From: Epiperipatus broadwayi | Lineage: Eukaryota; Onychophora; Udeonychophora; Euonychophora; Peripatidae | Direction of reading: 5' to 3' | DNA: 64,000 nt | Assembly (NCBI GenBank): GCA_028023455.1 | Contig: JAQFVV010012416.1 | Span: 2,595,767-2,659,766, forward strand | Shown here: in pieces, positions 23,546-36,204 of the stretch | Layout: every line of letters starts with the position of its first letter | How positions within the stretch are numbered: position 1 is the stretch's first letter | Position numbers and translations under genes: made by a program | The notes under the pieces: generated by a model | What the model was told of the DNA's origin: nothing | What the model saw: only the letters and a program-made list of their open reading frames with translations | Databases searched by the model: none

Positions 23546-26500
23546 CTCTATAATTTCCTTGAATGACTATCTGGATGATGGCTAGTGTAATCTAGTTGAT
23601 AAGTTGGTATCATGTTAATACTACCAGAAGGCAAAGGAATACATGGCTGCTATAGAGCAAGGACTTCTTCAGCATCTTCCTATAGAGAGAATTAATATCA
23701 GGAAAAAGAAAATATTGACCAATGTAATGAAATGATGAGAAATTACACTTTTCTTTTTTGTTTAACCTGCTATGAAAACCTAAACACTTATTTACCGACC
23801 TATAATTAGGTGTGGTGCTATATTTAAAACAAAATTATAATCTGGATGAATTCTAAGCAGCTTTCACACCTCATTGAGATTTTAAATGTTATGGTCATAC
23901 CAGAAGAATAAGCTAATCAGTGTATTGCAATATTTTCCACAACATATATACCTAACGAATTTTGATATTAGGGTATGTTTCTTTAACCAGGAATTATTTG
24001 ATGCTTAATACAAAGTTCAATGAATTTTCTCATAGAAAGCAAATAAAATAATTGCAGGTTTTCCAACAATATTTGGCACATTGACCATGTGCATAATTTG
24101 GCTTTTATGAGTAAAAATTATTATTAAAATTTGTACATAAAGTTTTTAACTATAAAAAAAAAGAAGTATCTATTATTAGACAAGATCAGAAAACCTTATA
24201 GGGGATGTGTTGTAAAGTAAGAAATGAGCAGAATAAGTGGATTAGTTGTTGTAGTGGTAAAAGCATCTTTCATGAAATAGGTATTGATCTAATTAAAGTA
24301 AGATGAACAAATATCTATTCATAAGTTTCATAGAAAAATAATGAAGATGAAAACATAAGGTGGTAAAGAATTGAGTTTTGTTAATCTTTATTTTACTTTA
24401 TAGATAAGACTATCTAGATACAAACTTAGTAACTAACACTGAATATTATTAAATCTGTTGGGGAAAAACATTTCATGTTTATACTGAATTTGAACCCAGG
24501 TCATAGGCATGGTAGATAGAAGATAACTTTTACATTGTTTTGAGGTAAACAACAAAAGATATAAGATGCATAAATGATAGAATGTTGAAAGGTGGTGATA
24601 AAAGCTTACTGAAAGTTCTGCCGGGATGCCACTTAGAAACCATGATAAAGGAGAAATAAAAATCATATATGAAAACATTTGACTAATTGAAAATGAATAC
24701 AAAAAATACCATCAATTGCTGGAATACTGAAGTTTCATAGTAAGTTGGGTGGTGAAAAAAGATTTTAATAGAATGCGGATTAAAATTAAAAATGAAAGAG
24801 TTGAAATAGTTGCAAGTTTTAGCATGGAAAATAGCAATCACTCAATGAAAACTCCAAGTGATAAAAGTGGGTGTATTATATAGTAATGTAGAATAGGTAT
24901 GGAGCTGTCATAGATTTTAATGATAATTTAGTAGTTATAGAATTGAAGCTACATTTAAAAAATATTGAAAAAAAAATATTAATAAAGTAAAAGGATAACA
25001 AGAGGGCAAAATTTTAAATAATAAAAAAGAAAAATAATAATAAAATAAATGATAATACAAATTTAAATAAATACATACCCTATTCTAAACAGATCCATCT
25101 ATAAATAAGCTTGAATAATTAACAGCTGACAGAATAATGTCAAAATATTCATATTCACAGACTAGTTCTTGGTATTTACTTCAACAATAAAGACTTGGAT
25201 TCAGAATTGGAATGAATGCTCTAATGCATTTAGCAGTCTTCGTTTACTTCTTATATAGCCACCCCCACCCCCAATATCTCTCAGGTTTTTGAATCCAAGC
25301 TAACTCACTTGCATACTATATAGATCCAACACTAGGACATTTTCTATAGATTTTGATGGTCTTCAATTTTATACCAGTCTTAGATCATCTACTTTTTGGC
25401 TAAAAAAAAGTAAATATCAGCTATAATCAATACATGATTTTTTCAGTTTATTCCATACGCTTTCAATAGATTAAGAGTAAATTGAGTAAGTCACGTACGT
25501 GATGGTGATTATATATAGATGAAGAGCTTTATAATATGTGGGCAGAACATCTGATTGTCATTCTTAGGCAGACGGCCTGTATTCAAAATATTTAATAATC
25601 GACTATTTTTTGCTTAAATGAGAGTCGAGCTATCTAAGTGATCTTTTATTTTCAATTTTTATTTATTTACGAAAGAGTGAAAATATTAAAAGCAATTAAA
25701 AGCAGCAGTTATTTATGGAAAGGTTAAGAAAATAGAACAATATAAAAATGACAGTAATGTAATTGTCAAATAATAATTAGAATAAAATGGTGAAATATAA
25801 ATATTGGACTGTTTATAAGTATTTATACGATTAACAATGTAAGATGTGTAACAGATAATTCTAGGAAAATACGGTTACAAAAAGAGTGTAAATAAATAGA
25901 TAAAAAAAAACTTATGAAGAAACTGCAAATATGATTTATGTTATAATAGAAAAAATAGAATTACACAAATGATTAAACTTAAAATGATAAATCATTAATA
26001 CGAGAATAAATGTATTAAAAATATAAAGAGAATACCCTTGATTTAAACTAAAGAAATAATAAACCCTTATTCGTGTTCTAGGGAAAAAAGGATGAAACAT
26101 TTATACAATATGAAAGAATACAGATATTAATATTGAAGATGAGGTAAAAATTAATAATGGATAGACAATTTATGCAACTCTAATTGAAGATGTAAAACTA
26201 TGAAAAGAAGGAGGCAAATATTTTTTTCTAATTATAACTCTCAGAGAAAAAAGTTGTATAGAGAATTAGTCAAATTAATCTTGTAGCTAAATTATTGCTA
26301 AAACATACAAAAAACCCATACAAGAAAATATTGAGCATATACATCCAATGATACACAAAGCACAAAACATGGAGTTATACTATCACTATGGAACAGAGAA
26401 AAGAAGTTTGGTTCAGAAACCAGTGATTTGAATAAAGAAAAGATATATATATAGAACAATCTCTTATTAAAACATGGTTATACATCAGCTGTTATTAAGA

Positions 26501-26973
26501 AAACCTTAAATATACCACAAAAAGAACCATCTAAAGAACAAACAGTTATTGACATTTTTACCATTATTATTGTAACTTGGAACCAGTTAATTTTTCATTT
26601 GCATTAGCAGCAGAGATTCTTTTTTATTTCCAGAGTAGTTTGTTTTGAACTTAATAATTAATCGAATTTGATTGTGACCTCATTTACCATTCATTAATCA
26701 TCTGAGCTTAAAATAAATAGCCTCTGGATAGAGTGATTATTGAAAATAAGCAGAGAAAGGCCATGAGAAGTATTTATTGTGTTATAATTGTTCTCTATAT
26801 TTTTCATCATATTTCTTTTTTTTCTACTAGGTTCAGGTCCTCTCATATTACAAATTAATTCTTTAATTTACAAAATATATGACAAAATAAAAGCAGTTTT
26901 ATTTAATAGTGTCATCTATAGTATGCTTGAGGAATCAGTTGTTACCAGATGATAATGCATTTAAATCCTAATT
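23546..26973. other. AT-rich non-coding sequence with possible SINE fragments
   Basis: No gene is recognised in 3.4 kb. tRNA-promoter-like segments occur at 24,240-24,300 (TTGTAGTGGTAAAAGCATC, then GTATTGATC) and 25,540-25,640 (CTGTATTCAAAA followed by TCGACTATTTTTTGC). They could be SINE fragments, but no target duplications were found. Confidence 0.4.
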
Positions 26974-27164
26974 AAACCATTAAACATCACATATTCACTA
27001 TTTCTTATGCTTGCTCATAACTGTTATTAAAACAGAAAAAACTCTCCATATAGTAATGTCACTCAGTACAAGCTGGATGCACTACTATATGGAGAATTTT
27101 TCCTATTTTAATAACAGTTATGAGCAAGCATAAGAAATAGTGATCATGTGATGTTTAGTGGTTT
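26974..27164. repeat. Short fold-back element, family FB-A
   Basis: The arms mirror each other almost perfectly for about 80 bp. TTTCTTATGCTTGCTCATAA and TTATGAGCAAGCATAAGAAA are the middle of the arms, and TAAACATCACAT/ATGTGATGTTTA lie outside. The centre is about 27,070. It uses the outer ends of the longer FB-A element at 41.0-41.85 kb without the interior. Confidence 0.85.
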
Positions 27165-27585
27165 AGTACCAATCCTGCCTAATAGGATAGTGCTGGTTAT
27201 GGTTATTAAAAAACCAAAACATCAAATGTATAGATACTGAACTGAGTTCAGACCTATATGACTATATAAGCTAATGAGCTTGGATTGAAAATATTATTGT
27301 GTTTTAAATTTTATTCTCATAGTGTTGTAGTAAAGTAGAGATAAAAGATGGCTGCTGGAGGCTTGCATTAAATCCTAAGATCTAAGTGCAGTGCTTTCAG
27401 ATCCAAGACTCCTCACTGATAAAACCCACAAGCTAAAAACTAGTCTGGGGATATTGGATGAATAGGCACTAGATAGAGATTTTATGCATAAACCTTCTGG
27501 AATCCATTGATTACTCTGGATTGCACTGGGTGGCACTACTGTATGGAGAGATTTGTCTGTTTTGAATCTCAATTACCAGACCAGT
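27155..27585 (+). repeat. Single-arm copy of family FB-A
   Basis: This ~430 bp segment matches the right arm of the 41 kb fold-back: TAATAGGATAGTGCTGG..., CTGAACTGAGTTCAGACC, GGCTGCTGGAGG, CTAAGATCTAAGTGCAGTGC, GGGATTTTATGCA-like text, and the GCACTGGGTGGCACTACT end. It lies directly next to the short fold-back at 26,974-27,164, giving one long and one short arm. There is no coding capacity. Confidence 0.8.
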
Positions 27586-29264
27586 TTCAAGCTAAAAGCC
27601 TAATATTCAAAATAGCTTTTATCTAAAACTTAAACCTGCCTACTAATAAAAGGCAAAAACCAGTCTGGGTGTGATAATTTAATCTCACTATGATATGATA
27701 AATCACAGATGGATAAACCTATTATAGATGGCAGTATTAAAAAACTGCTGTTGTTTTATTATATTATTAAACTTTTTGAGATATGACAACTTTTTTGAAA
27801 GCTATTATCTTTTTATTTCTGTCCATAGTTAATATTGAATACTTATTACTCAAAAATTTCAGTTATAAAACAAAATTTCAAAGTTGATTTTATCTGAATT
27901 AACATGGACACCCATTTATAAACAAAAAAAAAAAACATTCAATAAATATTCAATAAATTAATAAGCTTAATTGCAGAGAATTTCTTGATTTTTTTAAAAA
28001 TTTTAATCCAAAAACTGTTTAATTTATGTTCGATGCTATAATTAATCTTTAAAAAATATTACAGCTAAATCCTAAGAAGAGTAGGGAAGGAAGAAGAAAT
28101 CAAATCAATAAAGAAAAGAGAAAACTGTTTTTCAAAATCTTTTACAATTTTTTAAAAAATATTACATTGAATAGTTAATTATAAATTTATTAAACGCTAT
28201 GTAAGCTTGTGGTTAAAACACCTGTAGAGGTCCTTACTATCTCATTTTACACGCATATTATCGAGGTTATAGCCTCAGTAAATATTGAATAGTTAAGTAA
28301 AAAGGAATTGAAAAAATGAAGATTAAGCAATTAAAATAAATTATTTTTATTTATTATTTTATTTAATGCTATAAAAATGTATCATTATAAACATATATTA
28401 TATTTTAAACTTTTATATTCTTATTAATGAAATAAATTTCTACAGTATATAAAAATATTTATATAGAACCAAAATCATAATTAATAAAATTATTTATTTA
28501 CATTTTAAGAAGAGTTCCTGCTTACAATGAGAGAGTAAAAAGTCTTCTTAAAATCTGAAAAATTCACAAATTTAAAAAAAATGTCTGGAACCAGGCATGT
28601 TGGATTATCAGGGTTTGAGTTATTACTTTTCTATCCAAATAATAAGTTTTCTTAAATTGAATTTACTCAAGAATATTACTTTCATCATATATATTACCCG
28701 TTTCTTTGTTATTTGGAAACAGAAGATGCCATAAACCAAATTTTCTTTCAAAGTACAAATATGAGGGAGAATGTATGAATGAATCTAATGGAAAGTTTGT
28801 ACCATCTATATAATTCCATAACAAAATTTGATTAGTATTGTCAAAATATTACATATATTTTATATCTATTAGCAAAACAATTTAACAATAGTATTTACAT
28901 TTAAAAATTGAAAAGATTCATATATATATATAGTTAAATTGAGAAGATTCATATATATATATAGTTAAAAATAGAAGTTTTTAAACTATCCTTTATATTT
29001 GGCAAAATTTTAAAGAAAATCAATGTATCACTGTACTCTTTATTTTTAAAATATATTCTATGAGAAAGCAAAACTAGTCAAATAAATAGTCTCCATGTCA
29101 AATAAAAGACTCTTGTTAATATTGGCAAATAACTAAATGCAAAGTAAACTCTTCACTAGATGAGACACATGAAATAGCGATGTTTTCAATTTAAATATTG
29201 CACAAAAGTTTCTTATATAAATGAATTGTAAGTTTAAAAAAAATATCAACACACACATATATAT
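27586..29264. other. AT-rich non-coding sequence
   Basis: No gene is recognised. A 31 bp unit with GAAGATTCATATATATATAT is duplicated in tandem at 28,908-28,969. A weak A-box-like segment lies at 28,204-28,225. Confidence 0.45.
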
Positions 29265-29276
29265 ATTCTGCTTAAA

Positions 29277-32200
29277 TCATCATCATCATCAACCATTATC
29301 AATCCACTGCAGGATGAAGGTCTCTCCAAGTTCAATTCACCTTTTCCTATCTTTAGCTTCTCTTCTCCACATCACCCCTGCACATTTTCTTATTTCACCC
29401 ATCCATCCCATATGTGGTCTCTTTCTGGGTCTTTTAAAATCTCTTGGAATCCAGTTTAAAATTTCAATTGTCCAACTGTTATCATCTCTTTTAACAATAT
29501 GTCCAGCCCAACTCCACTTCAGTTTTTTAATTTTTTCAATGAGGTCAGTAACACCTGTTTGTTCTCTTACCCATACATTGCATTTGCGATCCCTTCTTGT
29601 TACTCCCAACATGCATCTCTCCATACTTATTTAAGTGGTCTGAAGTCTCTGTATTGCTCTTTTATTAAGTGTCCAAGTTTCAGATCCATAAGTAAAAACT
29701 GACAAAACACATTTATTAAAAACCTTCCTTTTCAAACACATAGGCATATTTCCTTTTAGTATCAAGTTATTTCTACCAAAAGCACTCCAAACAAGTTTAA
29801 TTCTATGATTAATTTCATCCATTATATTTCCATCTGTATTAATAATCTGACCAAGGTATTTGTAACTGTTAACTTCTTCTAACTTATCGTAATCAATCTT
29901 TATTTTCATATTTTGAGAAAATCTATTAAACATTACTTTAGTCTTTTTAACATTTATGTTTAGTCCTACTTTCCTATTTTCATCTGATAACTCCTGCAAC
30001 ATTTTCTGTAGCTCTAAAGCATTATTTGCAAAAACAACTACATCATCTGCAAAATCTAAATGACTTAAATAATCTCCATTTACTTTCACTCCTTTAGCTT
30101 CCCATTTTAATCCACAAAATACTTCTTGCAGCACTGCTGTAAAAAGTTTTGGAGATATGGAGTCACCCTGTCTTACACCCTTTTCAATGTTGATTTTCCT
30201 ACTATCATTATATAATCTAATTGTTGCTGTTGCATTTTTATAAATATTCTTCAAAATATGACAATATCCTGGATCTACACCTTGATGATCCAATGCTTTA
30301 ATCACTGAAGAAATGTTAATAGAATAAAATGCCTTTTCATAGTCTACAAATCCTAAGCATAATGGCAACTCATATTCATTTGTCCTTTCTATAATTTCTC
30401 TCAATACCACTACTGTACTAAAACCACTTTTAAATCCAGCTTGTTCTCTTGGTGGAAATCCACTGTTTTCTGTAGACGAGTTGTAATTATCTTAGTAAAA
30501 ATTTTGTATAAAACTGAGAAAAGACTGATAGGTCTGTAATTTCTAATATCTTCTTTAATACCTTTTTAAATATTAATATTAATACTGCATTCTTCCAATC
30601 ATCTGGTACATCTTTATCATTTAGACATTTGGTATATAACTTTGCTAAAAAAAATTCTATTTCTTCACCTGCTTCTTTTGATATATCAATTACAATTACA
30701 TCATTACCTGGAGCCTTCCCTTTCTTCATAAATTTAATTGCATGTCTCACTTTTTCATTCAAAATTCTGGGCAATTCAGACGATATAATATGTATGGGAG
30801 GCACTTGTTCTTTATTACTATATAATTCTTGATAGAAGTCTTCCACACATTTTATGATGTCATCTCTCTTTTTAGTAATAATGCCATCTTTTTTTTCTTA
30901 TTGCAGATATAAATTTCCTACCAATACCAAAATGTTGTTTTACACTCTTTAGACTTTTATTCTCTTCTACAGCTTTCCTTTCTAGTTCATAATTATATTT
31001 TCTTATATCATTTTCAACTCTTTTCCGCACCATTTTACAAAATTCAAGATATTCAATCTTTTTTAATGCATCATTGTTGTATATCCTCATATTCCTTCTT
31101 TTCTTCATAAATTCTCTAGTCTCAGTAGAAATTTTACTGGTCAATTGCTGCATTTTTCTACTAGCTATCTTTGTTGCAGTTTTTAAAAGTGTATCGCTTA
31201 TTTTCCTATTAATGTCATTCAAATCTGAATCATGTTCAAAATCCACTAATACTTGAAACCGATTTGTAAGTTCTAATTTAAATTCATTAGAATGTTTCTG
31301 AAGATTAGAAATATCAACTGTAAATATTGTTTTTCTTAATAATTTTTGTCTCTAGTTTTGCACTAACATGTATCTTACATCTTACTAATCGGTGATCACT
31401 TCCTGTGTTAAATTTATTAAGAACATTACAATCTTGAAATATGTATTTTCGGTTAGTCAAAATATAATCCAATTCTGCTGTACCTTAATTTGGATGCTTC
31501 CATGTCCATTTCCTTTTAACATTTTTCTCAAAAAAAGAATTCATAATATAAAGTTTTTCTTTTTCTGCAAACTCTACAAGTCTACGTCCTCTCTCATTTC
31601 TATTACCATAACCAAAACTACCTACAACATTTTCATCTTTCATTTGTTTACCAATTCTAGCATTAAAGTCTCCCATAACAATTTTAAAATGTTGTTTACT
31701 CTGATCAAAAGCCTTTTGTACATACATATAAAAATATTCTATAACTTCATCACTATGAGAACTTGTTGGGGCATAAACCTTAATTATCTGCATTTGGTAT
31801 ATGCTATTAAGTTGTAAAACTAATCTTGCCACTCTGTCTGATACACCATCAATCTCCACAAAGTTATTCTTCCATTTTTTATTTATAATGAATCCTACTC
31901 CACTTGTATTTCCAATATTTGTGCCTTTATAGTAGAGTATATGTCCACTTTTTAAATCAATTGGTTTTTCACCTTTTCTTCTAACTTCACAAAATCCAAT
32001 AATGTCCCATTTAATATAAGACAGTTCTTCTTCTAACTCTATCTTCTTTCACTTGAAAGTGATCTGCAGTTGTAAGTACCTAAATAAAGAGTCATCATCA
32101 AATGGAAACCTGAGTCTGCAATCAGGGGATTCTTAGCACCCTCCACCTTCGGCCACCAACCGCTGCCTTGGTTGGTGACTTTACAGACTCCTGGGAATAA

Positions 32201-32466
32201 GGGCCATGATTTATTTTTGTTTGTCATGATTGTATATATTGAAAAAATATTCTTAAACTCAGAGGTAAAAAGCCATTAAAAACACCATGCTGGCTAATGC
32301 ATGTTGGTGAGCAGCCTATCTGTTCGTATACTATATAAATAATCACATAGTAATAACAGCTGCAATGGAGTGAACATTAGGAATTTACCCTGCTCGGTTC
32401 CTTTAAGGCCTCCAAGAGAAATCAAAGGGTCTCCTTTCAGTTAATAACAAACTCCTTTCTGCAGCC
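29277..32466 (-). mobile_element. Full-length RTE-clade LINE, minus strand
   Basis: The element runs from GGCTGCAGAAAGGAGTTTG at 32,466 to a (GAT)n tail at 29,277, about 3.19 kb. A perfect 12 bp duplication, ATTCTGCTTAAA, flanks it (29,265-29,276 and 32,467-32,478), so both ends are true ends. The order is a ~240 bp 5' region, one ORF encoding endonuclease then reverse transcriptase, and a very short 3' region ending in a trinucleotide repeat, as in RTE elements. It is colinear with the plus-strand copy at 58.2-61.5 kb. The coding region has several stops and shifts, so it is older or faster decayed than that copy. Confidence 0.95.
29337..32227 (-). pseudogene. RTE endonuclease-reverse transcriptase (broken)
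   Basis: Minus-strand pieces in order: the start MTNKNKSWPLFPGVCK to GTYNCRSLSSE (32,227-32,039); the endonuclease with GDFNARIG (31,859-31,485); the linker (31,246-30,872); RT with KAPGNDVIVIDI (30,846-30,487); the RT core with FVDYEKAF, GVRQGDSISPKLF and FADD (30,410-29,631); and the C-terminal KWSWAGHIVKRDDNSW/KRPRKRP segment (29,624-29,337). Stops or shifts separate these pieces. The catalytic F-A-D-D box and the endonuclease G-D-F-N motif are intact. This copy keeps W-D-I-I-G-F-C-E before the glutamate, where the other copy has lost two codons. The enzyme would nick target DNA and prime reverse transcription there. Confidence 0.92.
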
Positions 32467-32718
32467 ATTCTGCTTAAAATATTATCTATTAAATAAGTAC
32501 TGGTTTTGAATTGATATTTTAAATCTAGTATTGAATGTTCTAGCTCCTCGCTGAGGTAAGCCATAAGTTTGAAATCAATTGGCCTGGGGATAGGAAGAGA
32601 TTTAAATATTTTTCTTTACCATACTTGTCAATAAAGAGCTTGTTTGAGTTGTATGCTCTCTATATTATATATTTGTAAATACAAGCTTATAAAAGCAATG
32701 TCATGCTATATATGAATT

Positions 32719-32728
32719 GCTTTATTGA

Positions 32729-32762
<34 letters not shown>

Positions 32763-32779
32763 TCAATAAAGCAGGAAAA

Positions 32780-32813
<34 letters not shown>

Positions 32814-32820
32814 TTTTCCT
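32719..32820. repeat. Two abutting perfect hairpins with AT-microsatellite loops
   Basis: Hairpin 1 (32,719-32,772) has GCTTTATTGATTAAT and its exact complement around (AT)n. Hairpin 2 (32,773-32,820) has AGGAAAACACTAT and its exact complement around (AT)n. They touch with no base between. Such sites can extrude as cruciforms. Confidence 0.9.
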
Positions 32821-32978
32821 GAAGGTTTGTGATGATGGTATTTTAGTTGTACTTATATATTGATCTAAATGTTTTTTTTTAAAAAATAATTTTATTTAAC
32901 TATTCCAAATACATTCAACTGTCACTAATAGCAAACAGGTTAATATATGCACAAATATTTTGAGTAATATTATTTTCC

Positions 32979-33209
32979 TCTTTTTTTCAGATATTGCTGA
33001 CCAGACCAGTGAAAGTACTAGCATGGGAATCAAACCTGGATGCTTAGATTTTTGAATACTGAATTTTAAAGTAAGACTCCAACCAAGTGGCAGAATCAGT
33101 TGGTTAAAGCATTATTTTAAAATTCAATATTTAAAAATCTAAGGATCCATGTACAATTCTCATGCTAGTACTGTCACTGGTCAGGCTAGCGACACCTAAA
33201 ATAAAAGAG
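32979..33209. repeat. Inverted pair of tRNA-derived SINE-like sequences
   Basis: The arms of ~95 bp (32,979-33,072 and 33,113-33,209) mirror each other, including AGTACTAGCATG/CATGCTAGTACT and GACCAGTG/CACTGGTC. On the minus strand the left arm has a B-box-like CAGGTTTGATTCCCATGC. On the plus strand the centre has AATCAGTTGGTTAAAGCAT, which looks like a tRNA A-box. The unpaired centre (AACCAAGTGGCAGAATCAGTT) is itself near-palindromic. The simplest reading is two SINE copies joined head to head. Confidence 0.65.
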
Positions 33210-36015
33210 AATAATAGATCTTAAAACAATTTGCATATAACCTGTGAGCTACTACTACCAGCTGAGTGTAATTGAAAATTTAAATAAAGTTAATTTTTTC
33301 TAAAGATATTTAATACTTTATATTAGATGTTAGAAATATGTAAATGAAAAATAGTTTTTTCATTTAAAAGGTCATATAATATTTGAATACAGGAAGTGAC
33401 AGAGATGAGCTGTGAACCATAGACTTTTAACTTTAAAGTCCACCATAAAATCACAATGGATACATATATAGGTAAAACAAGTCCTAATATTCCTCTACAA
33501 ATAATTCTTCAATGCAATAAAAGATATTATGTTATTAAAAAAAATCAAGGGTATTCATATTGTTTTGGTTTACAATCATTCTATAAATAATTAGACACAA
33601 CTTTTCTAACAATACACTGGATAGTTAGCTAATTGACTATAGATAGACTGCCAAAACAAGTTCAAAGCTTGTTCATAAATCTTCAGATATCTGAGAACAT
33701 TAAATTCCGACTGAGTATAGTATAACAGATAAATGTGTGGATTATTAGTCCATAAGGCATTTTACATATGTTGTAATGGTAACTACCCTTTTTAACAATT
33801 AAAATACAATATTCGGCAAATTAATTTTTGTCTAGGGGAATTTATGATAACTAAGGGGCAACCATATACATGGTGGAGTGAATGAATACAATTTATTTTT
33901 AATTGACAAGTTGGTACAAGTCACAAGCATTGATCATTGAATATGCATAAAACAAGTTTCCATGCACATTCAATTATATTTCCTGATCATTATCCCATCC
34001 ACCTAATAATTTCTTACATTAGCAAAATAAATAATCAGCTTGGTTCAGGTAAAAAATGACAAACAATAAAATTGCTAACAATAACAATAACTTTAATTAA
34101 ATAATAGAATATATGATAATAATAATGATAATTAAAAATGTATTTACATATTTACAATTAAAAAAAATTATATGATCACACATAATTTTTGTAATATACA
34201 ATGTCTTTGAAGATAGCTACAAAAAGTTCAGATGATTTACTTTAACATCTATCAGAGCTCATATATATATTTTGTATCTGTAAATGTGGGAATATGCCAT
34301 CAATCATTAAACTTTAATGTCTGCTGTCAATATATCTGAGATTTTTTTGGTTCATTCCGAGGCAGTTTTCTTATGAGACTTTCAATTGCAATTTTCTTCT
34401 GAGCATTTCAAATAGGTAGATTTGCAGATTAATTCATAGAAGTACATTTCTATGAGATAATCACTTTAGATGAATAGATCAGAAGAACCAAAGTTAAATT
34501 TTAAAGCATTTCTTTTACCTACAGCTCTATATTCAGCTACAATACTGAAAAAATGAAGGAAAGCATCCTGGTTGGGATGGTTTTCTACTCCATAAAACAT
34601 ATTAATTTTAAAATTTTTACAAAATTTTATTGAATTCTATCTAGTACAAGACATGTTGGCAAAACAATTTTTTCCATGGTTTCTTAGAAACCAGATGACT
34701 TTAGAAAGCTTCTGTTGGTTCCCATAGCAACATTTTTATTTTATCCCCCCCCCCCTAGTCATTTACTACTGGTTTTTATAGCAATATTTCTTTTATTAAA
34801 ATCATCATATTATTTTTAAAATAATAAAGTAATAACAAATTTTATCCTTACATTTGTGTTTATTTTTATTTTAAAAACACGTATAAAATTTAACCTATAT
34901 GACCTTTGATATTTTGTTATACATAATAATAAAAAATATTCACATTGAAAAAATGCCTGTAAACTCAGACATGAGGGTTACAGTATACAAAATAGAAAAT
35001 CACATAACCTTACAATACTTGCCATAAAAAAAATCAAAATTATACTAAAATTTTTCTACAACCATGGTTTCATCTCTTACTAAATAGAGCTTCAAGTAAA
35101 ATTCAACAAGATACAGACAATATGTATATATTATGCCATTACAAATTGACACTGTCCGCAAAACTTCTAAGATTACCAAAATTACAGTGACTGGTACCTT
35201 CAACAAGCATAATGATAATTTGTTTACATATCACGGTCACATAATAAAGTTTAAGGCATAATATTATTCAGACTCTACTAATTATACTTTATGTTTGACC
35301 CAGAAGACACTTAGTTGTTAACATTATAAGAGAATTAAAGACAAAGGCAATTAAGTATTTATTATATTCATTTTTAACACTGTTTTCCCAATTCCCTTTT
35401 TCAGAGCATTCCAACTGATTCGATCTGAAATTTAAAATGAAAGACAAACATAAAGTTCAATTCCATTAATTTTCCTTTTTTAAATATAGTTCATTATTAA
35501 ATGTTTTTTTATCTTTTTCCAGAGAAAACATGCATGAAACCCAACTTACAAACAACAGAGATTCAGGCTTATTCTGGAGGCCTGTCCAAATAGTGTAAAG
35601 AATGAGCATTATCATGCACCACTTACTCCTCTACATTTCACTTTAAATAATCATATTCAATCCCTAATGAATGGCACAAGTGTCCATTGTTTGATTACAG
35701 CTGTGGAGCATTCCTTTATCATACAGCAGATTATGACATAAGGTTCCTGTATTTGCTTATGGTTGAAACTCTTAACTGATCTTTACCCCCCCACCTGTTT
35801 GTCTTTCTAATTAAATCAAAATAACATAAAAAACACCCCTCTTAAAAACCCATATTCTATTGTTGAAACTTTCATCTACAACTAACAAAGGTTAATGGAA
35901 TTCAGAATTCTATTATGCTAATTAGAATAAAAGGTCTTCAAGGAACAGTTCATATTTACCCTGATCAATCAGCTGTTTCACTTTCATCAAGCAGGTACTG
36001 TCCATATATATAATT
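33210..36015. other. Non-coding sequence, possibly 3' UTR or intron of a minus-strand gene
   Basis: No complete gene is seen. If the exon at 36,016-36,204 is real, the part just left of it would be its 3' UTR. A short minus-strand frame at about 34,335-34,405 (KKIAIESLIRKLPRNEPKKS) after a possible CAG acceptor is too short to call. C-runs occur at 34,746 and 35,786. Confidence 0.35.
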
Positions 36016-36204
36016 TCAGTCATGAACTACTGGCATGAATTCTTTGCTTATCCACTGGCTCTCTTGATATATTCTCTCTAGCTTGATGAACTCATCCTTT
36101 CCATAATTGGAAATCATTCGGGTGGCTCCAGGTGTGGCTGTAAGACATATTTTTCTGAGGAGAAAGTTTTTGATGTTCTCTAGCTGGAGAACATTTTCAT
36201 TGTT
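36016..36204 (-). CDS. Candidate last coding exon of an unidentified host gene
   Basis: On the minus strand, after TATATTAACCAG, a frame of 62 codons runs to TGA at 36,018-36,016. It begins NNENVLQLENIKNFLLRKIC, continues LTATPGATRMISNYGKDEF and ends FMPVVHD. It uses C- and G-containing codons far more than its surroundings and has a balanced amino acid mix with P, G, W and C, unlike chance frames in this AT-rich DNA. It has no initiator and is preceded in frame by a TAG, so it would be a 3' terminal exon spliced at the CAG ending at 36,205. The acceptor lacks a strong pyrimidine tract. I do not recognise the protein. Upstream exons would lie at higher coordinates but transposons occupy much of that space. 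A fragment of a mobile-element protein is the alternative. Confidence 0.45.
   Translation of the reverse strand, partial: NNENVLQLENIKNFLLRKICLTATPGATRMISNYGKDEFIKLERIYQESQWISKEFMPVVHD

Noticed and set aside
29221-29702. Plus-strand frames over the RTE minus copy
   Set aside because: Antisense shadows of the RTE C-terminal coding region.
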